Source: Thauera terpenica 58Eu | GTDB lineage: Bacteria > Pseudomonadota > Gammaproteobacteria > Burkholderiales > Rhodocyclaceae | Assembly (NCBI RefSeq): GCF_000443165.1 | Contig: NZ_ATJV01000059.1 | Coordinates: forward strand, 1-64,000 | Direction: 5' to 3' | Length of the DNA stretch: 64,000 nucleotides | In this document: one piece after another, positions 34,829-47,035 of the stretch | Layout of the letters: each line of letters begins with the position of its first letter | Position numbering within the stretch: position 1 is the stretch's first letter | Notes under the pieces: generated by a model | Told to the model about the DNA's origin: nothing | The model's input: only the letters and a program-made list of their open reading frames with translations | Databases searched by the model: none | Program-made: the position numbers and the translations under genes

Positions 34829-37433
34829 GTTTGGTGTCCTTTGCGGAAGACTTGGCGGCAGGTTTCGGCGCCGCTTTGGAGGCGCGCGATTTTACCGGCT
34901 TGGCCTCAAGCTTGGGGGCCGGCTTCGCCTTGGACTCAGGCTCCACTTTGGCAGCACTCTTCTTCGCTTTCTTCGCCTTTTTCTCCGCCTGATCCGATTC
35001 TTCCGTCGCCCCTGCACTCTCCTTGGCCTTGGCCCTGGGCTTTTTCTTCGCTAGCTCGGGCGCTGGCGCGGGCTCCTGCACAGGGGCAGAAGCCGACGCC
35101 GGCTTGGCGGCTGCCAATGGCCCTTCGATGAAGCGGAAGTCGATCTTGTTGGTCGCCATGTCGACCCGGACCAGCTGCACCTTGACCCGATCAGAGAGGC
35201 GGAACTGCTTGCCGCTGCGCTCGCCCAGCAGGGCGTGGCGGGTCTCGTCGTAATGGAAATAGTCGCTGCCAAGATCGGAAATGTGCAGCAGCCCCTCGAT
35301 GAAGATGTCGTCGAGCGCGATGAACAGGCCGAACGGCACCACCGCCGAGACGCTGCCGGTGAACATCTCGCCAACCCGATCCTGCATGAAAAAGCACTTG
35401 AGGAAGGCGACGACGTCGCGCGTGGCCTCGTCGGCGCGACGCTCGGTCATCGAACAATGCAGGCCGATCTGCTCCCAATCGCCCGGACGATACTCCTCGC
35501 CGGCCAGCGCCGCCTTGATGCCACGGTGGATGAGCAGATCGGGATAGCGCCGGATCGGCGAGGTGAAGTGGGTGTAGGACTCGTAGGCGAGACCGAAGTG
35601 GCCGACGTTGTCCGGGCTGTACATGGCCTGCTTGAGCGAACGCAGCATCACGGTCTGCAGCAACTGCGCGTCGGGACGGCTCTTGATCTGCTCGATCAGC
35701 TTTGCGTAGTCGGTGGCGCGCGGCTCGTCTCCGCCACCGATGCCGAGGCCGAATTCCTTCAGGAACTCGCGCAGCTTGGCGAGCTTGTCCTCGGACGGCG
35801 AGTCGTGGACGCGGTACAAGGCCGGATGTTCGCGCTTGGCGAGGAAGTCGGACGCGCAGACGTTGGCAGCCAGCATGCATTCCTCGATCAGGCGATGAGC
35901 GTCATTACGCACCTCGGGCACGATCTGCGCAATCTTGCCGTTGTCGTCAAAGATCATGCGCGTTTCGGTGGTCTCGAAGTCGATCGCACCGCGCTTGGCG
36001 CGCGCCTTGAGCAGCACGCGAAAGAGCTTGTCGAGGTTCTCGAGATGCGGGATCAGCGAGTCCAGCTCGGTGCGCACGGCCACATCCTTATCGTAGAGCG
36101 CGGCCGCAACCTGGGTGTAGGTCAGACGTGCATGCGACCAGATCACCGCCGGGTAGAAACGATAGGACTTGATCTCGCCGCTGGTCGAGATGTTCATGTC
36201 GGCCACCATGGTCAGGCGTTCGACCTGGGGGTTGAGCGAGCACAGCCCGTTGGACAGCTTCTCCGGCAGCATGGGAATCACGCGCCGCGGAAAGTACACC
36301 GAGTTGCCACGATCGAAAGCGTCCTTGTCGAGCGCGTTGCCGGCAACAACGTAATGCGACACGTCCGCGATCGCCACGATCAGCCGGAAGCCCTTGCCCT
36401 GACGTTCGCAATACACCGCGTCGTCGAAGTCCTTGGCGGTCTCGCCATCGATGGTGACCAGCGGCAGCTGGGTCAGATCCTCGCGCCCAGCCCAGTCCTT
36501 CTTGCGCACTACGGCGGGCAGCTTGCGCGTATCGGCCTTGGCCGCAGACGAAAAATCAAACGGCAGGTCGTGCTTGCGCAGGGCAATCTCGATCTCCATG
36601 CCGGGGTCGGCATAGTTGCCAAGCACCTCGACGATGCGGCCGATGGGCTGCGACGAGCGCGTGGGCTGTTCGATGAGTTCGACGGTGACGATCTGGCCTG
36701 GCTCGGGCTTCTTGCGCCCGCCTGCGGCGATCAGGATGTCCTGCGCCAGGCGACGGTTCTCGGGCGCGACGATCATCACCCCATGCTCGCTGATCACGCG
36801 GCCAACGACACGGCTGTTGGCGCGCTCGAGCACGCTGACCACCTTGCCTTCAGGGCGACCACGACGATCCTGGCCCGCGATGCGGACCATGACGCGGTCG
36901 CCGTGCAGCACGGCGCGCATTTCCTTTGGCCCCAGGAAGATGTCCGGGCCAGCGTCATCACGCCGCACAAAGCCGAAGCCGTCGGGGTGGCCCTCGACGC
37001 GGCCCTGGATCAGATCGGCCTTGGCAGGCAACAGATAGGCATCGCCGCGGTTATGCACGATCTGGCCATCGCGCACCATGGCGCGCAGGCGGCGCTCGAA
37101 GTGCTCGTGCTCGTGGGCCTGAATGTCCAGCGCCGCAACCAGCTCATCAAACCACATCGGTACGCCGCGATCCGCCAGCACCTGCAGCACATATTCGCGG
37201 CTGGGCAAGGGCTGCTCGTACTGCTGCAATTCGCGCTCATGGAAAGGGTCAGCCTGACGGATGGCGCTGCTGTGTGTCACCGCGGCCGCGGCTGATGCCT
37301 TGCGTGCCGCACGGCTGCGCCCCGACGTGGGCGCAGCGCCATCATCGGTGCGGCGAGGATCGGGTTTGCGCGCGGCAGGCTTGCGCGCGCCGGGCGTGGT
37401 GGGTGTTTGTGTATCTTTCGTTTTTCGAGTCAT
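34821..37433 (-). CDS. rnr: Ribonuclease R
   Basis: An 870-aa 3'-to-5' exoribonuclease of the RNB family that degrades structured RNA. The N-terminal basic extension (1-65) is followed by a winged-helix and cold-shock domains, with EGHPDGFGFVRRDD. The catalytic RNB centre is ETAKDFDDAVYCER. The S1 domain contains GSVSAVVPFGLFIALDD. A long Lys/Ala tail runs from about residue 795 to the end (KKAKKAKKSAAK, ending KDTKRG). The ATG at 37433 is preferred to a TTG two codons upstream; AAGAAGA sits six bases before it. The start codon abuts a divergent tRNA promoter. Confidence 0.97.
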   Translation of the reverse strand: MTRKTKDTQTPTTPGARKPAARKPDPRRTDDGAAPTSGRSRAARKASAAAAVTHSSAIRQADPFHERELQQYEQPLPSREYVLQVLADRGVPMWFDELVAALDIQAHEHEHFERRLRAMVRDGQIVHNRGDAYLLPAKADLIQGRVEGHPDGFGFVRRDDAGPDIFLGPKEMRAVLHGDRVMVRIAGQDRRGRPEGKVVSVLERANSRVVGRVISEHGVMIVAPENRRLAQDILIAAGGRKKPEPGQIVTVELIEQPTRSSQPIGRIVEVLGNYADPGMEIEIALRKHDLPFDFSSAAKADTRKLPAVVRKKDWAGREDLTQLPLVTIDGETAKDFDDAVYCERQGKGFRLIVAIADVSHYVVAGNALDKDAFDRGNSVYFPRRVIPMLPEKLSNGLCSLNPQVERLTMVADMNISTSGEIKSYRFYPAVIWSHARLTYTQVAAALYDKDVAVRTELDSLIPHLENLDKLFRVLLKARAKRGAIDFETTETRMIFDDNGKIAQIVPEVRNDAHRLIEECMLAANVCASDFLAKREHPALYRVHDSPSEDKLAKLREFLKEFGLGIGGGDEPRATDYAKLIEQIKSRPDAQLLQTVMLRSLKQAMYSPDNVGHFGLAYESYTHFTSPIRRYPDLLIHRGIKAALAGEEYRPGDWEQIGLHCSMTERRADEATRDVVAFLKCFFMQDRVGEMFTGSVSAVVPFGLFIALDDIFIEGLLHISDLGSDYFHYDETRHALLGERSGKQFRLSDRVKVQLVRVDMATNKIDFRFIEGPLAAAKPASASAPVQEPAPAPELAKKKPRAKAKESAGATEESDQAEKKAKKAKKSAAKVEPESKAKPAPKLEAKPVKSRASKAAPKPAAKSSAKDTKRG

Positions 37434-37460
37434 TGACAATCTTCTTTCAGTACTTATAAT
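37433..37460 (+). promoter_or_regulatory. Consensus sigma-70 promoter of the first tRNA-Leu
   Basis: TTGACA at 37433-37438 and TATAAT at 37455-37460, spacer 16, both perfect matches. The -35 shares its first base with the rnr start codon on the other strand. The palindromic TTATAA also reads as TATAAG on the minus strand. Confidence 0.9.
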
Positions 37461-37472
37461 TCGCGTCTTCCT

Positions 37473-37557
<85 letters not shown>

Positions 37558-37568
37558 GTTTCACGAGA

Positions 37569-37594
37569 AAGCCGCTCTTCGGAGCGGCTTTTTT
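37569..37594 (+). terminator. Terminator of tRNA-Leu copy 1
   Basis: AAGCCGCTC, loop TTCG, GAGCGGCTT and then TTTT: a compact Rho-independent terminator 11 bases after the tRNA. Confidence 0.9.
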
Positions 37595-37759
37595 CGTCCA
37601 CACCTTTCTCGCCTGCGATGGCAATGTGATCGCGCTCGTCATCACCCCTGATGCGGGCCGCCGATGCGGCGTCCATTCCAGCGCCTGTTGCGCCAGCCGC
37701 CCCGACACCTGGGCCTGGATCGCTTCCGCCCGCCTCCCGCATTGAAGCGAAGAAAGGCT

Positions 37760-37787
37760 TTGCAAGGCCGAAAGCGTTTGCTATTAT
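37760..37787 (+). promoter_or_regulatory. Promoter of the second tRNA-Leu
   Basis: TTGCAA (37760-37765) and TATTAT (37782-37787), spacer 16, eleven bases before the tRNA start. With the terminator after copy 1, this indicates an independent transcription unit. Confidence 0.65.
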
Positions 37788-37797
37788 GCGCCTCCCT

Positions 37798-37882
<85 letters not shown>

Positions 37883-37893
37883 GTTTCAGGGAA

Positions 37894-37918
37894 AAGCCGG
37901 CTTTCAGCCGGCTTTTTT
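37894..37918 (+). terminator. Terminator of tRNA-Leu copy 2
   Basis: AAGCCGGCT, loop TTC, AGCCGGCTT and then TTTT. It has the same layout as the terminator of copy 1 but a different stem sequence. The next 220 bases to purA hold no recognised gene. Confidence 0.9.
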
Positions 37919-38142
37919 CGTTGACCACGGCATCGCTGACAACGCGTTCGCCGTGTCCACGGCCAGCTCGGGAAGGAAGCTGAGGCCGACCCGCACATCC
38001 GAGGCGAGGCGCGCAGGCAAAAAAAAGCGCTGCGGCGTCGACAGTACGCGCGCTCAAGACAGCCGCACATGCAGACCACGCCGCTTGCTTGCGGAGACCG
38101 CGTCGACCGCAGCGCGGCCCCCGCAGCCCCCCATCACCGCAT

Positions 38143-40615
<2,473 letters not shown>

Positions 40616-40622
40616 GAGGGGT

Positions 40623-40808
40623 TCAGCTCAAGACAAAAAGAAGGATCACGCCCGCCAGCATCGAGCTCAGTCCGATAAAGCGGATCTGACCATCAGCCAT
40701 GCTGGCGAGACGCAAAAAAGTCTGTCGCCAGGCTGCTGGCGAGACGAAAGGAAAGATGCCCTCGATGATCAACATCAGCGCGAGGGCAGTCAATAACGTG
40801 GGCCCCAT
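40623..40808 (-). CDS. DUF2065 small membrane protein (YjeT-like)
   Basis: A 61-aa protein with two hydrophobic segments (about residues 5-22 and 43-60) around a short loop containing [11 protein letters not shown]. The family is regularly found next to hflC, as here. Function is unknown; an accessory role with the HflKC complex is a guess. Confidence 0.9.
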   Translation of the reverse strand: MGPTLLTALALMLIIEGIFPFVSPAAWRQTFLRLASMADGQIRFIGLSSMLAGVILLFVLS

Positions 40809-40815
40809 GGGAAGC

Positions 40816-41700
40816 TCAGTTCCTTGGTGCGCCTCCGGCGTCCTTCATGAAACGAAAGAAGTCGGAACTCGGATCCACCACCAGCACGTTGGACTTGCCG
40901 GCAAAGCTCGCGCGGTAAGCCTCCAGGCTGCGGTAGAAGGAATAGAACTCCGGGCTCTTGCCGAAGGCGTCAGCATAGGTGGAGGTCGCTTTCGCATCGC
41001 CTTCACCCTTGATCTGCTGCGACGTGCGGTAGGCCTCGGCCACGATCACCTCGCGCTGGCGATCGGCATCGGCACGAATCTTCTCGGCCTCCGCTGCGCC
41101 TTGCGAGCGCAGCTCGTTGGCAACGCGCTTGCGCTCCGCCTCCATGCGGCGATAGACCGACTCGGAGACCTCGTTGGGCAGATCCACGCGCTTGAGGCGC
41201 ACGTCCACAATCTGCACGCCTATGGTTCTGGCATCGCGGTCAGCGCGCTCGCGCATCTGATCCATGATGAGATCGCGCTCGCCGGACACGACATCGTGCA
41301 CGGTGCGACGACCGAACTCTTCACGCAGGCCAGAATTCACTGTCTGCGCGAGTCGGGTGCGCGCACGCGCCTCGTCACCTGCGACCGAGACGTAATACAG
41401 CCGCGGATCGACGATACGCCACTTGACGAAGTGGTCCACCAGCACGTTCTTCTTCTCGGACGTGATGAAGCGCTCGGGCTCTGCGGTATCCATGGTCAGG
41501 ATGCGCTTGTCGAAATAGCGCACGTTCTGAATCAAGGGCAGCTTGAAGTTCAGACCAGGTTCGGCAATGACCTCCTTGATCTCACCGAGCTGGAACACGA
41601 TTGCATACTGGCGCTGATCGACGGTAAACAGCGACGCCGAGGCGACGACCACGGCGAAGACCAAGGCTCCGCCAAATAGAGAAAACTTGTCACGCATCAA
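40816..41700 (-). CDS. hflC: HflC, SPFH-domain partner of HflK/FtsH
   Basis: A 294-aa protein with one N-terminal membrane anchor (FGGALVFAVVVASASLFTV) and a periplasmic SPFH/band-7 domain (VDQRQYAIVFQLGEIKEV, RILTMDTAEPERF). A coiled-coil helix with AEAEKIRADADRQREV follows. With HflK it forms the cage around FtsH that restrains proteolysis. Its start overlaps the hflK stop by four bases. Confidence 0.97.
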   Translation of the reverse strand: MMRDKFSLFGGALVFAVVVASASLFTVDQRQYAIVFQLGEIKEVIAEPGLNFKLPLIQNVRYFDKRILTMDTAEPERFITSEKKNVLVDHFVKWRIVDPRLYYVSVAGDEARARTRLAQTVNSGLREEFGRRTVHDVVSGERDLIMDQMRERADRDARTIGVQIVDVRLKRVDLPNEVSESVYRRMEAERKRVANELRSQGAAEAEKIRADADRQREVIVAEAYRTSQQIKGEGDAKATSTYADAFGKSPEFYSFYRSLEAYRASFAGKSNVLVVDPSSDFFRFMKDAGGAPRN

Positions 41701-42983
41701 CGCTCTCCCCGCTCACGGCTACGCATCAGATCGCGATTACGCGGATCGGAATCCAGCGTAGGCGCATTCGAACCCAAGGCAGCAGCCGACTGCGACTCCG
41801 GTGAATCAGCAGCAGCCTTCGATGACGCCCCGGCCTGCTGCATCAGCTTGTCGAGCGGCAGCAGCATGAGGTTGCCGCTGTCCTTCGCATCGATCATGAC
41901 CTTGGAGGTATTGGACATCACTTCCTGCATGGTCTCGATGTACATCCGCTCGCGGGTCACCTCGGGCGCACGACTGAATTCGGCATACACCTGATCAAAG
42001 CGACTGGCCTCACCTTCGGCATTGGCCATCACCCGTTCGCGGTAGGCGTTCGCCTCCTCGATCAGGCGCGAGGCCGTACCACGCGCCCGCGGGATGACAT
42101 CGTTGGCATAGGCCTCACCCTCGTTCTTCTGCCGCTCCCTATCCTGGCCAGCTTTCACGGCGTCATCAAACGCGGCCTGCACCTGTTCGGGTGGCTGTGC
42201 GTTCTGCATCGTGACGCGGCTGATCTGGATGCCGGTATCGTAGCGATCGAGAACACGCTGCATCAACTCATGCGCAGTCGCGGCAATCTCTTCGCGCCCC
42301 TCGTAGAGCACGAAGTCCATGCGGCTCTTGCCCACGATCTCGCGCATCGCGGTTTCGGCGACCTGGGCAACCGACTCGTCCGGGAAACGGTTGTTGAAGA
42401 TGTAGTTTTCCGGGCTGTTGAGCACGTACTGGACGGCAAACTGGATGTTGATGATGTTTTCGTCATCGGTCAGCATCAAGGACTCGCGCAGCATCTTGTT
42501 GCGTTCCGAGCCGCGGTAACCGACCTCGACCGTACGCACCCCGGTCAGATCCACGAGCTCATGCGATTCGAAGGGGTAGGGCAAGCGCCAGCGCAGACCA
42601 GGTTCGGTGGTCCCGACGAACTCTCCCAGACGCAGCACCACACCGCGCTGGTTGGCGTCGACAGTGTAGAAACCGCTCGCCGCCCACACTACCGCAACGA
42701 GCGCGAACAGCACACCGAGCCCGCCACCGAACTGCTTGAACGAGAAGTTTGGCAGCTGTGGGCCGCCCCCGCCTCCGCTGCCGCCTGGCCCGCGACTCTG
42801 GCGTTTGCCGCCGAACATGCCCGAGAGGCGTTGATTGAACTCGCGCCAGACTTCCTCCAGATCGGGAGGTCCCTGGTTATTGCCGCGATTGCCTTCGCGC
42901 TGACCGTCACTGCGGTCGCGGTCGCGGTCGCCATCGCCGCTCTGGCCGCTTTGGCCGCCCCAACGGGGGTCGTTAAGTGACAT
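41697..42983 (-). CDS. hflK: HflK, SPFH-domain partner of HflC/FtsH
   Basis: A 428-aa protein. The N-terminal cytosolic part is Gly/Arg/Asp-rich, with a run of DRDRDRSD. A membrane span (FGGGLGVLFALVAVVWAASGFY) and the SPFH domain (VDANQRGVVLRLGEF, LMLTDDENIINIQFAVQY) follow, then a helical region with GEASRFDQVYAEF. The ATG at 42983 gives MSLNDPRWGGQ as in relatives; it lies inside the 3' end of hflX, an 11-base overlap. Confidence 0.96.
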   Translation of the reverse strand: MSLNDPRWGGQSGQSGDGDRDRDRSDGQREGNRGNNQGPPDLEEVWREFNQRLSGMFGGKRQSRGPGGSGGGGGPQLPNFSFKQFGGGLGVLFALVAVVWAASGFYTVDANQRGVVLRLGEFVGTTEPGLRWRLPYPFESHELVDLTGVRTVEVGYRGSERNKMLRESLMLTDDENIINIQFAVQYVLNSPENYIFNNRFPDESVAQVAETAMREIVGKSRMDFVLYEGREEIAATAHELMQRVLDRYDTGIQISRVTMQNAQPPEQVQAAFDDAVKAGQDRERQKNEGEAYANDVIPRARGTASRLIEEANAYRERVMANAEGEASRFDQVYAEFSRAPEVTRERMYIETMQEVMSNTSKVMIDAKDSGNLMLLPLDKLMQQAGASSKAAADSPESQSAAALGSNAPTLDSDPRNRDLMRSRERGER

Positions 42984-44148
42984 TCGAATGCCCATAATCA
43001 GGATTGAAAGGAAGCTCTACCGCCGTACCGGAATCCCGGTCGGCATCTTCGTGGAAGGCCTCTTGTGCCAACTCGGCGAGGACCTCGCGAAGCAGATCAA
43101 GACCTTCGCCCGTTCTGGCGCTCAAAAAAACGCGCCGAATGCTACCACAGTCATCGCGCTCGACCGCGGGCTCGGCCGGCGTGAGGTCGATCTTGTTCCA
43201 CACCAGAATCTGCCGCACCTGCGCTGCGCCAATCTCGGCCAGAACCTTATCGACCGCTTCAATCTGCGCGTCGCGATCCGCACTGGCCGAATCGACCACA
43301 TGCAGCACCACATCAGCCTGCACCGTCTCTTCCAGTGTCGCCCGAAAGGCAGCAACCAGCGCATGCGGCAGGTCGCGGATGAAGCCCACCGTATCTGACA
43401 ACACCACGTTCGCGCCACCGACATAAAGCCGGCGTGAAGTCGTGTCCAGCGTGGCGAAGAGCTGATCGGCCGCATAGGCCCCGGCCTTCGTCAGCGCATT
43501 GAACAAGGTCGACTTGCCCGCATTGGTGTAGCCGACCAGAGAGACCGACAGAACATCACGACGTTCCCGGGCGCGACGACGAACCTTGCGCTGCTTCTCC
43601 ATCTGCACGAGACGCTGCTTGAGCATCTTCACCCGATTACCCAGCAGACGGCGGTCGGTCTCGAGCTGCTTTTCACCCGGACCGCGCAAGCCGATGCCGC
43701 CCTTCTGACGCTCAAGGTGAGTCCAGCCCCTCACCAGCCGGGTGGACAGGTGTTCGAGCTGGGCGAGTTCAACCTGCAGCTTGCCCTCATGGCTGCGCGC
43801 ACGTTGAGCGAAGATGTCGAGGATCAGCGCCGTGCGGTCGATCACCATGCACTCCAGCACGCGCTCGAGGTTGCGTTGCTGACCGGGCGCCAGGGCATGG
43901 TTGAAGATCACGATATCGGCCTCGTGGGCACGCAAGGCTTCGCCGATTTCCTGGACCTTTCCGCTGCCGGCAAAAAGCTTGGCATCGGGCGCGGAGCGCT
44001 TGCCTTGCACCACGGCCTCGACACTCGCACCGGCGCTCAGCACCAGCAGCTTGAACTCGGACAGGCGCTCGTCGATGAGGTCCTGCCCAAGGTCAAGCTG
44101 GACCAGAACGGCACGCTCTCCGGATGCGGGGCGCTCAAACATGGACAC
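42973..44148 (-). CDS. hflX: Ribosome-associated GTPase HflX
   Basis: A 391-aa translational GTPase that splits stalled 70S ribosomes. The N-terminal domain is followed by the Gly-rich linker GIGLRGPGEKQLETDRR, then the G domain with G1 GYTNAGKSTLFN, G3 DTVGFI and G4 NKID. It lies 45 bases downstream of hfq. Confidence 0.97.
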   Translation of the reverse strand: MSMFERPASGERAVLVQLDLGQDLIDERLSEFKLLVLSAGASVEAVVQGKRSAPDAKLFAGSGKVQEIGEALRAHEADIVIFNHALAPGQQRNLERVLECMVIDRTALILDIFAQRARSHEGKLQVELAQLEHLSTRLVRGWTHLERQKGGIGLRGPGEKQLETDRRLLGNRVKMLKQRLVQMEKQRKVRRRARERRDVLSVSLVGYTNAGKSTLFNALTKAGAYAADQLFATLDTTSRRLYVGGANVVLSDTVGFIRDLPHALVAAFRATLEETVQADVVLHVVDSASADRDAQIEAVDKVLAEIGAAQVRQILVWNKIDLTPAEPAVERDDCGSIRRVFLSARTGEGLDLLREVLAELAQEAFHEDADRDSGTAVELPFNPDYGHSNVT

Positions 44149-44193
44149 CCCCGATGGCCGAACTCAGTCGGCCACGAACGATCAGCACGGAAC

Positions 44194-44430
44194 TCAGTTG
44201 CCTTCTTCCTGCTGTTGAATCACCACCGGACGTGCGGGGACCACGGTGGAGATGGCGTGCTTGTAGACCATCTGCGTGACCGTGTTCTTCAGCAACACGA
44301 CGTATTGATCAAAGGATTCGACCTGCCCCTGGAGCTTGATGCCATTGACCAGGTAGATCGACACCGGAATGTGTTCGCGGCGCAGCGTGTTCAGAAACGG
44401 GTCTTGTAGAAGTTGCCCTTTGTTACTCAT
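44194..44430 (-). CDS. hfq: RNA chaperone Hfq
   Basis: A 78-aa Sm-like protein that promotes sRNA-mRNA pairing. The Sm1 motif contains [20 protein letters not shown] with [10 protein letters not shown], and the Sm2 motif is [10 protein letters not shown]. The short C-terminal tail is normal for betaproteobacteria. GAGG seven bases before the ATG is the SD. It starts the hfq-hflX-hflK-hflC run; the 115 bases before it hold an A/T-rich promoter region. Confidence 0.98.
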   Translation of the reverse strand: MSNKGQLLQDPFLNTLRREHIPVSIYLVNGIKLQGQVESFDQYVVLLKNTVTQMVYKHAISTVVPARPVVIQQQEEGN

Positions 44431-44545
44431 GTGTGAACCTCTTTATTTTCTGTTTATAAGAATGTAACGGATTTGATGCTGCACTGCCACATCGCAGTAT
44501 GCATCCAAACCCTGGTGTGGAAACGGGTTCTTGAACTGCGCGCCA

Positions 44546-45874
44546 TCAATCCCGCGCGGCGTAAGGGTTGTGTGCGGTACGGAACTGGATGCGCAAGGGC
44601 GTGCCCTGGAGCTTGAATGCTTCCATGAAGCAACGCTCGAGATAGCGCACATAGGACGCGGGAATCGACTCGAGCGCATTGCCGTGAATCACGATCACCG
44701 GCGGGTTCATGCCGCCCTGGTGGGCGTAACGCATCTTTGGCCGTGCCATGCCATGCCGAGGCGGAGTCTGGCGTGCAACCGCCTGCTGCAAGGTGCGCGT
44801 CAACTGCGGCGTCGGCAGATTGGCGGTCGCGGCAGCGTAGGCGGCATCGACCGACTTCAGCAGACCCGCGATGCCCTGCGACTTGAGCGCCGAGATCTGA
44901 TGAAAGCGCGCAAAGCCCAGGAAGGCGAGCTTGCGCGCGATCTCCAGCTTCAGGCGCTCGCGCTGGTAGTCGTCCACCGCGTCCCACTTGTTGATACCCA
45001 CCACCAGCGCACGTCCGGCCTCGAGCGCAAAGCCGGCGATATGTGCGTCCTGATCGGAGATGTCCTGCGCGGCGTCGAGCACCAGGACGATCACGTTCGC
45101 CTCCTGGATCGCCTGCAGGGTCTTGATCACGGAGAACTTTTCCACCGCCTCGAACACCTTGCCGCGGCGACGCAGACCCGCAGTGTCGATCAGGGTGTAA
45201 CGCTTGCCGCCGCGCTCGAAGGGAATCGAGATCGCATCACGCGTCGTCCCCGGCAAATCAAAGGCAATCACGCGCTCTTCACCGAGCAAGGTATTGACCA
45301 GCGTCGATTTACCGACATTGGGCCGGCCCACGATCGCGACCTTGGGGCCTTCGTCTTCAGTCGGCTCCTTGTCGCCATCGGGCGGCAGGGTATCGAGCAC
45401 GATCTCGATCAGCTGCTTGATGCCATCACCATGGGCGGCGGACACCGGCAAGGGGTCGCCCAGGCCAAGGGCGTGAAAATCCGCCGCAACGATCGCACGG
45501 TCCAGGCCTTCGGCCTTGTTGACCACCAGGTGCACCGGCCGCCCTGCACGCCGCAGGCGGGTGGCGATGTGCTCGTCATGAGGTGTGCGACCGGCGCGGC
45601 CATCGACCAGAAACAGCAGCACGTCGGCCTCGGCAATGGCCTGCTCGGCCTGCCGCGCCATCTCGTGCATGATGCCTTCCTTGGCGACCGGGTCGAAACC
45701 GGCGGTATCGACGACCAGATAGTCACGATCACCCACACGGCCGATGCCGTAGTGCCGATCGCGCGTCAGGCCGGGCTGATCGGCGACCAGAGCGTCGCGC
45801 GAGCGCGTGAGGCGGTTGAACAGGGTCGACTTGCCGACATTGGGCCGGCCGACGAGGACGATGGTAGGTTTCAC
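44546..45874 (-). CDS. der: Ribosome-assembly GTPase Der (EngA)
   Basis: A 442-aa protein with two tandem G domains. The first P-loop is [15 protein letters not shown] at about residue 8 and the second is [15 protein letters not shown] at about 182, each with its own DTAG and NK.E/NKWD motifs. A KH-like C-terminal domain ends with [14 protein letters not shown]. It is required for 50S subunit maturation and follows bamB by 15 bases. Confidence 0.98.
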   Translation of the reverse strand: MKPTIVLVGRPNVGKSTLFNRLTRSRDALVADQPGLTRDRHYGIGRVGDRDYLVVDTAGFDPVAKEGIMHEMARQAEQAIAEADVLLFLVDGRAGRTPHDEHIATRLRRAGRPVHLVVNKAEGLDRAIVAADFHALGLGDPLPVSAAHGDGIKQLIEIVLDTLPPDGDKEPTEDEGPKVAIVGRPNVGKSTLVNTLLGEERVIAFDLPGTTRDAISIPFERGGKRYTLIDTAGLRRRGKVFEAVEKFSVIKTLQAIQEANVIVLVLDAAQDISDQDAHIAGFALEAGRALVVGINKWDAVDDYQRERLKLEIARKLAFLGFARFHQISALKSQGIAGLLKSVDAAYAAATANLPTPQLTRTLQQAVARQTPPRHGMARPKMRYAHQGGMNPPVIVIHGNALESIPASYVRYLERCFMEAFKLQGTPLRIQFRTAHNPYAARD

Positions 45875-45889
45875 TAAAGGGTTTCTGCC

Positions 45890-47032
45890 TTAACGTAGTT
45901 CATAGGCGGTGATCTCGCCGTCGCGTCCCTGCACGACGAAACCGCGCCCGTAGGCACGCGGCGGCGCCGACAAGGGACCGTCGCCCGCACGCTGACGCGC
46001 AGCAAAAGCCCCGGACTCGCGGTTCAGCACGTGCACATAGCCTTGGAGATCGCCGACCACGACATGATCGCCAACGATCAGCGGCCGCGACAGCGCGCGT
46101 CTGGCCATCGCATCCTGCTTCCACACGCTGGCGCCGCTATAGATGTCGAGCGCGTGCACCGCATCACGGTCGTCGGTGAGCACCGCGAAGCGCGCATCGC
46201 GATCCATGCCGACGCTGCTGGAAAACTCACGCGACCACAGCGCGTTGCCGTTGCTGGTATCGAAACACGCGGCACGCCCCTGATAGGTCACCGCGCACAC
46301 TTCGCGCCGACCGACGACCGGGGTGCCAGCCACATCGGCGACGCGCTCGAGCTCGGTCGATCCACGCGGCGCCGCCACTGACAGTTCGGTGATCGCACCG
46401 CCATTGGCGGCATTGATCACGACCAGCTTGCCGCCCGGAAATCCGGCCAGCACGAGATTAGCCTCAAGCACGACGCCCGAGAAATTGCGCAAGGCCAGCG
46501 GCGGGTTGGCGCGCTGGTAGACCCAGCGCCGGCTGCCATCGCCCGCATTGAGTGCGATCAGACGATTGTCCGAGGCGCGCAAGACCACGAGATCACCCGC
46601 GACCGCGGGCTGGGCAAGCACCTCGGCGCCGATCGTCGACCGCCAGCGCTCACTGCCGCTGTCGGCATCGTAAGCGATCGCGATGCCGCTCGCAGTGACC
46701 ACCACGGCAAGGCTGCGGTCCGCGCCGACGCCGGCCGAGAGCCCGGTATCGGCATCCACGCGCCAGACTTCACGGCCGCCCTCGAAGCGTGCGACATCGC
46801 CATCCTCGCCGGCGGCATAGATGCTGTCGCCCACCACCGCAGGCTCGAACAGGTAGGAGCCGGCCTCACCAATATCGGCTCGCCACAGCGCAACCAGCTC
46901 AACGCTGGGCTGAAAGTCCACCAGCTCGGCAGGCTTGGGCTTGCTGCTGGCAAAGGGGTTCAGGGACGCGCAACCCGTGGCCAGCAGCAGCGCGGCCAGG
47001 AGCGGTACAACACGCAGGGAAGCAAGCTTCAT
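45890..47032 (-). CDS. bamB: Outer-membrane assembly lipoprotein BamB
   Basis: A 380-aa lipoprotein with a signal peptide ending in the lipobox LATGC (Cys about residue 21), then a beta-propeller of PQQ-like repeats such as DADSGSERWRS, NAGDGSRRWVYQ and DTSNGNALWSREF. It is a scaffold of the BAM complex. Neighbours yfgM and der are the standard context. Confidence 0.96.
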   Translation of the reverse strand: MKLASLRVVPLLAALLLATGCASLNPFASSKPKPAELVDFQPSVELVALWRADIGEAGSYLFEPAVVGDSIYAAGEDGDVARFEGGREVWRVDADTGLSAGVGADRSLAVVVTASGIAIAYDADSGSERWRSTIGAEVLAQPAVAGDLVVLRASDNRLIALNAGDGSRRWVYQRANPPLALRNFSGVVLEANLVLAGFPGGKLVVINAANGGAITELSVAAPRGSTELERVADVAGTPVVGRREVCAVTYQGRAACFDTSNGNALWSREFSSSVGMDRDARFAVLTDDRDAVHALDIYSGASVWKQDAMARRALSRPLIVGDHVVVGDLQGYVHVLNRESGAFAARQRAGDGPLSAPPRAYGRGFVVQGRDGEITAYELR

Positions 47033-47035
47033 CGG

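Noticed and set aside
35235..37295. A 686-codon rightward open frame antisense to rnr
   Set aside because: rnr is fully supported by RNB and S1 motifs; the antisense frame is compositional.
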